Below, piece after piece: positions 26,601-35,600 of a stretch of 64,000 bases of DNA. Origin of the DNA: Asterias rubens (taxonomy: Eukaryota; Echinodermata; Asteroidea; Forcipulatida; Asteriidae). Location: NCBI RefSeq assembly GCF_902459465.1, contig NC_047067.1, positions 11,544,840 to 11,608,839 of the forward strand, read 5' to 3'. A program made the position numbers and the translations under genes. The notes beneath the pieces were generated by a model. It did not search any database, was not told the origin of the DNA, and saw nothing but the letters and a program-made list of their open reading frames with translations. Each line of letters starts with the position of its first letter. The stretch's first letter is position 1.

Positions 26601-29600
26601 GGAAAGAAAGGGTCGGACATGATTCTACAGACAGTAATTAGGCTGAACTTTCGTTGAACGAAGGCAGGGGTCATGACCAGGGGGCGAGGGGCCATGGGCG
26701 ATGTTTTGTCACTGCTCAGTTGTGGTGGAACCATAAAAGGGTGTTGTTTGTTTGCGATGGATTTCGCAATGGAGATCATAATGAATAATGCATGTTTTCA
26801 GCTGTTGTTGTCAGTATCACTAGCTCTGATCGCAAGGAGGTGGCAGGCGCGTTCCTTGTCGCGTGTATTGCTAAGGGCTGATCTAGCGCTTGCTATTGTA
26901 AAAAATTATTGTGTGGGCCCGAGAGTGTGGAGAGCAACGTGCTCAAAGGCACTGGACACTATTGGTAGTAACTCAAAATACTTGTTTGGGAGCAATGGAG
27001 AGCTGTTGATAGTACAAAACATTGTGAGAAACAGCTCCATCTGAAGTAACGTAGTTTTTGAGAAAGAAGTAATTTCTCACTCAATGACTTCAGGCCTGAA
27101 GCCTTTTATTAGGCACATTATAAGAAGCACACAAATTTGCGCACAAAGTTTTTTTTTTTTTCATCAATCTCTGTGCAACTGCCATTACCATATTGAGTTC
27201 AGCTTTTCACATAATTGTTATTCATACACAAAGTGAGAATACTGGTCTTTGACAGTTACCGAAGGTGTCCAGTGCCTTAAAAAAAATTGTTTTTCCGCAA
27301 CACAAAATTTACTGGTCATAATGTAGGTCTACAAACTTTACGGTAAAAAAAAATGAGCATCACTGCTGGTTTGGTGAATCACGCACATGCCAAAAGTTCA
27401 GCCCCTATGGTACACGTGGCAAGAAAGGTTTACACTGCCTCATATCTCTTTCACGACGAAATCCCTCGCAAACAGCGCCCCTATTGGTTGTGCCGTCATT
27501 GAGTAAGTGGGGGAGGGGGATATAATTTTTCGCTCGTCCCCAGCGGCCAGTCTACAGCATACAATGCGCTGGGGAAGAGCGACGGGGATATATCAAACGG
27601 GAGTGGGTCGCTTCAACATTGATAACATAACATAAACGGTATCAAAGAATTAGTTTTACAATAATATGGTTGCCTTGAGGTATCTCATCAAAATTCCTCT
27701 TCGCTAATTCTTAAGCGATTATAATAATCCCACATTATAGTACTTTAAAATGCCAATTGCTGTATAGACAGAAACAAAATAACCAATATTTATTTAAAGG
27801 TTTGCGGGCTTTCAGAAACATTTCTTTCTTTACTTTTAAATTATGATATGGTATTTAAACGCATGGTGCGTTGGTGGATAGCAGGTGATGTTTGTCTTTC
27901 AAACTATAGTTGATGAGATTTTGCGGCAGGCTCTTTTTTTATTCCTGTAACCGAAAAAGCATCCTCTATATTTAATGGGCATTATTGATAGCTTTCCTCT
28001 TGGGGTTTCATAATTGATGTAAAAAATGCACAATGGTTAAAGGGTATATGTACTTTTTGTAGGACAAAAAACACAATGTTCACAGATTTACACTAAACTT
28101 ACAGTTTTAAGATAATGATAGTAGAAAGCTTCCCTGAAAATATTACGTGCTGAGGTGCTGTAGTTGTGGGGAAATGAGTAAAACAATGTCATGAAAATAA
28201 TGTTCGTCTCATGAGACGTAAATATAAGCATTTACAAACGTATTTTCATGACATTGTTTTACTCATTTCTCAAAAACTACAGCACCTTAGTAAATAATAC
28301 TTGAAGGGAAGCTTTCCACTATCATTATCTTCAAACCCTGTAAGTTTAATGTAAATCTATGGACATTTTGAAAAAGTACCCAAATCCTTTAAAGGCACGG
28401 CCGTCGATTTCACCAAATCCTTCTTAAATTTTGATATTTAGGCCTTAGGAAGCATGTGTTCAATACCCATTATACTTAGGACGCATTGAAACAATCTTAA
28501 GTTAGGACGGGTAACTCATCCTAACTCAGGATAGGACAAATCCTAGCGGGGCTCACTTGGTGTATCCCAACATATGCATAAAATAACAAACTTGTGAACA
28601 TTTTGACTAAATTGGTCATCGAAGTTGCAAGAGAATTGAAAAAAAAAACTTAACTCTTTTAATAATTTGATTGAGAAATTGCCGGTTGTACAAAAAAAAA
28701 GCGTTTCCTTTCAGATGCTAAAAAAATCTTCAGACCTGAAGTCTTTTAATATTTTGAGTGAGAATAACCTCTCACTCAAAACTAAGTTATTTCAGAGCGA
28801 GCTGTTTTTCACAATGTTTTTAACTATCATCATCTCTCTATTTGCTTGTTACGAACAAAGTTTTGTGCTAAAAACTATTTTAAGTAATTACCAATCGAGT
28901 GCTTTCAAATGGCAACTAAACAAATCAAAACAAAATATGATTTGGAAATGTACCCAGACTACCCACACACTCCCGGATGGGAGCCCAGTCCTCAACCCAC
29001 GCACAGTGCATCAGGACGAGGCAAAGTACGTATACAAAGTCCTTAATCGCATACTCATGAATTAAGATCGAGTATTTAACAGTATTGTTTTTCGTTGTTT
29101 TTGGTTTTATCAGATGCAACAGAACATTTTGTCAGTCAACCGATGGATTTGTACGAAGGTATGTATAAATGCAAATATATAAATATATATATATGTATTT
29201 TTTTTTACAGTATCTCATAAATAGTCAAAAGCAATATTTCTATCTCTGTGGAATTACAGTATTGGATTATATCTTGATTGGGAACGATGTAAATCTGGTG
29301 ATTATGCTGATCCTTATCCTGATTGCTTTCAAGTGCAATGCCACACTAGTGGGAAATGTAATATTTGAATAACGATTTGAATGCCAAGAGACTTTAGTGT
29401 GAGTGTCTTTAAAAAAATGAAAATTGCAAGTTATAAACCACAGAAGAAACTAACATTAGTTAACTTGTGGTAGAGCGTCGGCAAGTTAAACCGGATGTTG
29501 TTGGTTCAAATAGTAAATTTCTCGTAGTTCTATCCCAAATCATGCTTAGTTATAACCATTTTTTTTTTATAGGAGAAACTTAATTATGGCTCCTTTTTGG

Positions 29601-32600
29601 AAAGAGCAATTTCAACCAACCGGAGGTTGTTGGTTCAAATCCCGCTCTAGTCAATTTGTATTTGTTCAATACTTAATCCTTTGTTTTGCTATTGATCTGC
29701 ATTGGTTTGATTGCCTGTCTTCATTGTTTTATGCTTATCTGTGAACTAACTCAGTGCTTGCTATGCTATTTTTTATTCTCCATGCTTGTGCCATTCACTA
29801 AAAAAAATAATTGAAAAACACGATTGTGTGAGGACATAGCGAAAGGACATAGAGAAAGGACCACGGAAGGAGTTCGAACGTCCTTACTTCAGAGGAAAAA
29901 CGAGTGTCGCCGCTAATCCATTGCAGTCATAATGCTTATCCCGTCCGCTGTATGACGTCACAGTGCTGTTTCCTATGCGCTTAAGGGCTTTTCATGAAAA
30001 TCGGCGTCTTTGGCAAGTTATAGTGTATCACTGCTCAACCAACAACAAATCACCTTATGACACGATTATTGAGTTTAACTCAATGTGTATGTAATCATTT
30101 CGCACTCATTAACTTTTTTACAATAAATTTACAGCAATGTCAATTTCGTTCAAGTTGATCTTTAACTACGACTCAGAGAAATAATTTATTTAACAACATG
30201 TAATTTTTTGCCAATCAGATTATGGTTTTGAAGTCGAAGAAATGCCCGACAGAAAGCCTTCATTTCCCAAAACGATACACGACAATGGAATGCTGCATCT
30301 TGTACTTCACTGTGAGTATATCATAATTGCCAAATCCAAACAAAATACCCCACCCCAACCAACGCCCTTTAAAATGTTCCATGCTACCAGCAGCTCTCTA
30401 TTGCTCTCTACCAAGTACGTCTTTATGATAATTATTAGCTTGAGCAATTAAACCAATAGTGTCCCTCAGTGCCTTTAAAGGATTCGGGTACTTTTTCAAA
30501 ATGTCCACAGATTTACATTAAACTTACAGGGTTTGAAGATAATGATAGTGGAAAGCTTCCCTTCAAATATTACAAACTAAGGTTGTGTAGTTTTTTAGTA
30601 TGAGTCAAACAAGTCACAGAATAATTTTGGTCTCATGAGACCAAAGTTATTTTAGCATGTAAAATCCCCTTAACCAGTTATGATATTACACCAAAACCAT
30701 AGCATAACTGGTTAATACGTTTTTACATGCTGAAACTGAGACGAAAATTATTACTTTTACTAATTTCTCAAAAACTACAGCACCTCAGTAAGTAAAATTT
30801 CAAGGGAAGCTTACTACTATCATAATATTCAAACTGTGTAAGTTTAATGTAAATCTGTGGACATTGTGTTTTTCGTTAGGGAAAAGTACATATACCATAT
30901 GTACCGAAAAACATATTCGTTTAACATGCATTCTGCAACGCCCATTATAGATGGAATGTTATACAAACAAATACAATTTTTAATTTTATGACAGATCTTG
31001 CCGTAAAACTAATCGGTGACATACACTTGTATCACTCAGCATGACTAACCAATTAATGCTTCGCCCTTCGTCTGAGACGTTATACCGGTGGTCCCGTGTG
31101 CTGTGTTATATGGACGTCAACAAAATCAGCACTTTCGAAAACCCTTGCAGCGTGTTTTATAAATTGGGTAACAGGTTCAACATCTTCGCACCTGACTTAA
31201 AACATATTCGCCTAACATGCATGCAACCCCATAGAAGAACTGCTATACACAAAGGAAGTTTTAATTTCTTGACAGATCTTGCAGTGAAAGTAATCGGCGA
31301 GATACAGTCAGAGGGCCACATCAAGCTCAGCAAAAGACAAGGGGAGATTTTACATGAGAAGATCACCGGCTTCTATGATGAGATCCTGAAACATCCGGCA
31401 CTGAACAACAATCGGATAGCCTTCAGCAAGACCAAACCTGACTTTGCCAAATACTGGCCTGAAAGTTCAGAAGACTACCCCGACAATCGGGTGAGAATAA
31501 CAAATACAAATCCCTCCATCATTCAACATCTTGGCCCAATTTTAAAAAGTCTGGTAGCACAAAAACTTGCTCAGACGAACAAACTGTATCTTAGTACAAA
31601 ACAATAGATTACCAGCCCGAATGCCATACAGTTACTATTGCTAATTCTCGCTAAGACAATATATTTGGTCAGCAGAATTTTCTGCAGCTTTATGAAATCG
31701 GGCACATTATGTCACCGTGGTCCAGTGGTTAGACTGCAGGACTTGCAATCACACGGTTGTGGGTTCGAGGGTGACTTCATGACGACTAGAACAAGTATTG
31801 TCGTCTAATTACTGAGTCACAAATTCTTGATTTGTGCAATTTCTGTCTATTTTCACTCGAACATTATGACGTCAATGCGGGGGTCAACCAGTACACCAAA
31901 TCTATAATTTTTTGTTTACCGTTCGCACCTGTTTGATTTTTACGACTAATATTTTATAATGCTCCCAAAATTCCACGAATAATATATCAAAGAAGGTTCA
32001 TGTTGATGAGAATCTGTAAGACGCCCGCAATCGTGTATAGTCTAAACATACCAAACAGACGATAAACCAACGTTACGAGAGAGAGAGGTTGGCTGTTGCC
32101 AGCTTGGTGTTTACACTCCGTTTGGAGCTGTGCCAAGTTTTCTTCACGGAAAAATCGTCAATGAATAAATACAAAATAGAATAAAAACTAAACAAACAAC
32201 AGGAAAAAAAACCACAAAAAAACCCACAATTTTCAGTTACAATACTCACAATCCATTCTATCGATGCCGATGACGTCATCCACTCGGTAACCGACGAGCA
32301 CAAAGCGATCAAAGCGATCCACAGAACAAAGCAATCTGAGGAAGCAGAGAACAATAGAAAAACTATTTTTTAATTTTATTTTAATGCAAGTCACCCAAAA
32401 CAAGGCGTTAGCCACTCTAGGTAAAGGGCTACAAGGAAGAAAACAGAAATGCAGAAACTCAGTGGAGCTGAAAGTAGGCATTGATATTCCTCTTTAAAAT
32501 AAAAAAAAAATAAACAAACATTCATTTTAAATTAATTGAAATGAACCTGTATTGGGAAGAAAGAAAGAAAGCATACAAACATTTTGAATTAATTCGGGGA

Positions 32601-35600
32601 AAACATTCGTGGATTTTGAATGTCAGTAAGACTTTATTGTTCGCTGAAATAGACCGGAAACGCCATATTTAAAAAACTAAAAGTGACTTTTTGAGAAGAT
32701 GATTATCGTTGTTGTTTCGATACATTGATTTAACTGTCAGAGCTGACTGTCATCAAATCAAGGGGCAGTTAATGGATTTGGGTACTTTTCGTGCGACACA
32801 AAACACAAAAGTCCACAGATTTACATTAAACTTCCACGGTTTAAAGATGATGATGGTAGAATAAAGCTTCCCCTCAAATATGACTTGCTGAAAAGGTGAT
32901 GTAGTTTTTGAGAAACGAGTAAAAAAAAATCACACACATTTTTTGAGATTGTACAATGGTTAAACGCGCTTCTGCTGAAAGCATTGCTCTGTGGTATTCC
33001 TTTTGTCTCTCTCAATAATTTAACGCTTGAAACTACCTTATAGATTAAACCACATTATACGGTTAATCTTCATTAAAGGCAGTGGACACTATTGGTAATT
33101 AGTCAAAATAATTATTAGCATAAAACCTTTCTTGGTGACGAGTAATGGGGAGAGATTGACGGTACAAAACATTGTGAAAAACGGCTCCCTCAGAAGTGCC
33201 ATCTTTCGAGAAAGAAGTAATTTTCCACGAATTTGATTTCGAAACCACAAGTTTAGAACTTGAGGTCTCGCTAAACTTGAGGTCTCGAAATCAACCATCT
33301 AAACGCACATAACTTCGTGTGACAACGGTGTTTTTTCTTCCATTATTATCTTGCAAGTTCGATGACCGATTGAGCTCAAATTTTCACAGGTTTGTTATTT
33401 TATGCATATGTTGAGATACACCAACTGTAAAGGCTAGTCTTTGACAATTACTAATAGTGTCCACTGCCTTTAACAGCGAGGGAGGGATTCATGTCATGGT
33501 CAAAATAATGCAAAATCTACAAAACTCTTCAAAACACTGTCATAATAAGTGTCTGACAAACAATATATTTTGTCATAACATTTCTAATAACAGCGAGAAA
33601 TTAAAACGTGCTGATAACTAGTCGTTTTTCCCCAATAAATGTGAGTTAACCAAAAGGTTTGAATGTCTTAGCCGAACAGCGTCCTATATACACGGATTAC
33701 CGTTTTTTTAATTTTCGATTTTTTGGTGTTTTCGATCTGCATGTTTTTACGGTGGTTTGATTTCTGATTACCCCAGAGATTCTGGCCAGTTTGCAGATCT
33801 TGCGGGATTCGGGAGCTACTGCCCAAAATATACTTTTATCGAAATGAAATAATGTGATGGTATTTGCGAAGAAAGGCCAATTTTGGCAATTTCCTTTTTT
33901 CTTCTCTAGATCTTCTGGAATAAGAATGGATGAAATTACTGTTGAGAAATCATGAACCAGTTTGAGTCTCTGTGAACACAAAACTCGCCAACGAGAAAGT
34001 ACAAATTGCTACGGAAAATCAAATCCCCTTGAATGGTATAGGCTCCATGACAGATTCATTTCCATTAATCAAGAACGTGGGTTTAAAATGTATAGAGATT
34101 CCAAGCAGAGCTCTACTCCTTAATTTAAAAGAGTGAAACTTTCACTCTCTTGTCCCAGTTCGCTCTTTTCAGAGTGAAAGTTAATCCGTGTCACTCTTTT
34201 TGAGTGAAATTAGAACGACCTTCACTCAAAAAGTAGGCTACCCGTTTTTCAAAAAGAGTTGTCCGCCATATGGCTCTTTGCAATAGTGGTATAAAACGAG
34301 TACTTTTTCACTCTTTTACAATAAAGAGAGTGAAAAACATAGAGTGACCTTCACTCTCAAAAGAGCGAAATTGACACCACTCGGACAAGCATTTATAGAG
34401 TAGAGCAATATTTATTATTTTCTGCTAATAGCTTACAAATCGGGACAAACACAACAACAGACGGTGATACAACAAAATGATGACAAAATGCGAGTTACTT
34501 TGTGATCACACGATGATTAGAAAAGCATCGATTTCATCCTGTGCAACCTTTTACCTCAGAAGTTGAAGTGCATTATGGGGGGAAAAAAACTACTGGGCCA
34601 AACGTACATTTTTCCCTGTTTGTAGGTTTTCAAAACGTTAAGAATTGAAGTCAAACATTGAGGTGCAAACCCCAATCAAATTTAAAATTATTTACTGTGT
34701 TAAATTTGCAAACACATTTTCGTCAGCTGTTAACGAACACCTAGAGTTTGTGTCAAGACACACTCTCAATGTCTAGTTTATTTTTCTTTCATTTCTTTTC
34801 TTGTAATGATAACCTATGAAGAAGACAGCTAGAGTTTGTGTCAAGACAAACTCTCAATGTCTAGTTTCTTTTTCTTCCTTGTCTTTTCTTTTAATGATTA
34901 CCTCTGTATAGGATAAGAGGACAGCTAGAGTTTTTGTCAAGACAAACTCTCAATGTCTAGTTTCTTTTTCTTCCTTTTCTTTTCTTTCAATGATTACCTC
35001 TGTATAGGATAAGAGGACAGCTAGAGTTTTTGTCAAGACAAACTGTCAATACTAGTTTATTTGTCTTCCATTTCTTTTCTTGTCATGATAACCTATGAAG
35101 AAGACAGCTAGAGCTTTTGTCAAGACAAACTCTCAATGTCTAGTTTCTTTTCTTCCCTTTCTTTTCTTGTAATAATTACCTCTGTATAGGAGAAGAGGAC
35201 AGCTAGAGTTTATGTCAATACCAACTCTCAATGTCTAGTTTCTTTTTCTTCCCTTTCTTTTCTTTTAATAATTACCTCTGTATAGGAGAAGAGGACAGCT
35301 AGAGTTTATGTCAATACCAACTCTCAATGTCTAGTTTCTTTTTCTTCCATTTCTTTTCTTGTCATGATAACCTATGAAGAAGACAGCTAGAGTTTTTGTC
35401 AAGACAAACTCTCAATGTCTAGTTTCTTTTTCTTCCCTTTCTTCTAATGTCTTCCTCTGTATAGGAGAAGAGAACAGCCAGTGGGCGCCTGACTGAGATA
35501 TGCGCCAGCGATAGTGGATGGCAGGAGGAGGTCCAAGGAATCACACGAACTCACCAGGTCGTCAACCTCCATCCCGACCAGCATTTTTATGTCACAAAGT

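Noticed and set aside
28667..29065. 132-residue plus-strand frame
   Set aside because: Its first two thirds lie in a family B element; only the last part could be exonic.
31041..31275. Start codon at 31041 extending exon 4 upstream
   Set aside because: This text is compositionally intron-like. The strong acceptor at 31275 and phase agreement with exon 3 favour the shorter exon.
31708..31790. A tRNA gene
   Set aside because: A- and B-box words are present but the acceptor and anticodon stems do not pair; a SINE head fits better.
34741..35478. CRISPR-like repeat array
   Set aside because: Units are head-to-tail copies without unique spacers, in a eukaryotic intron.
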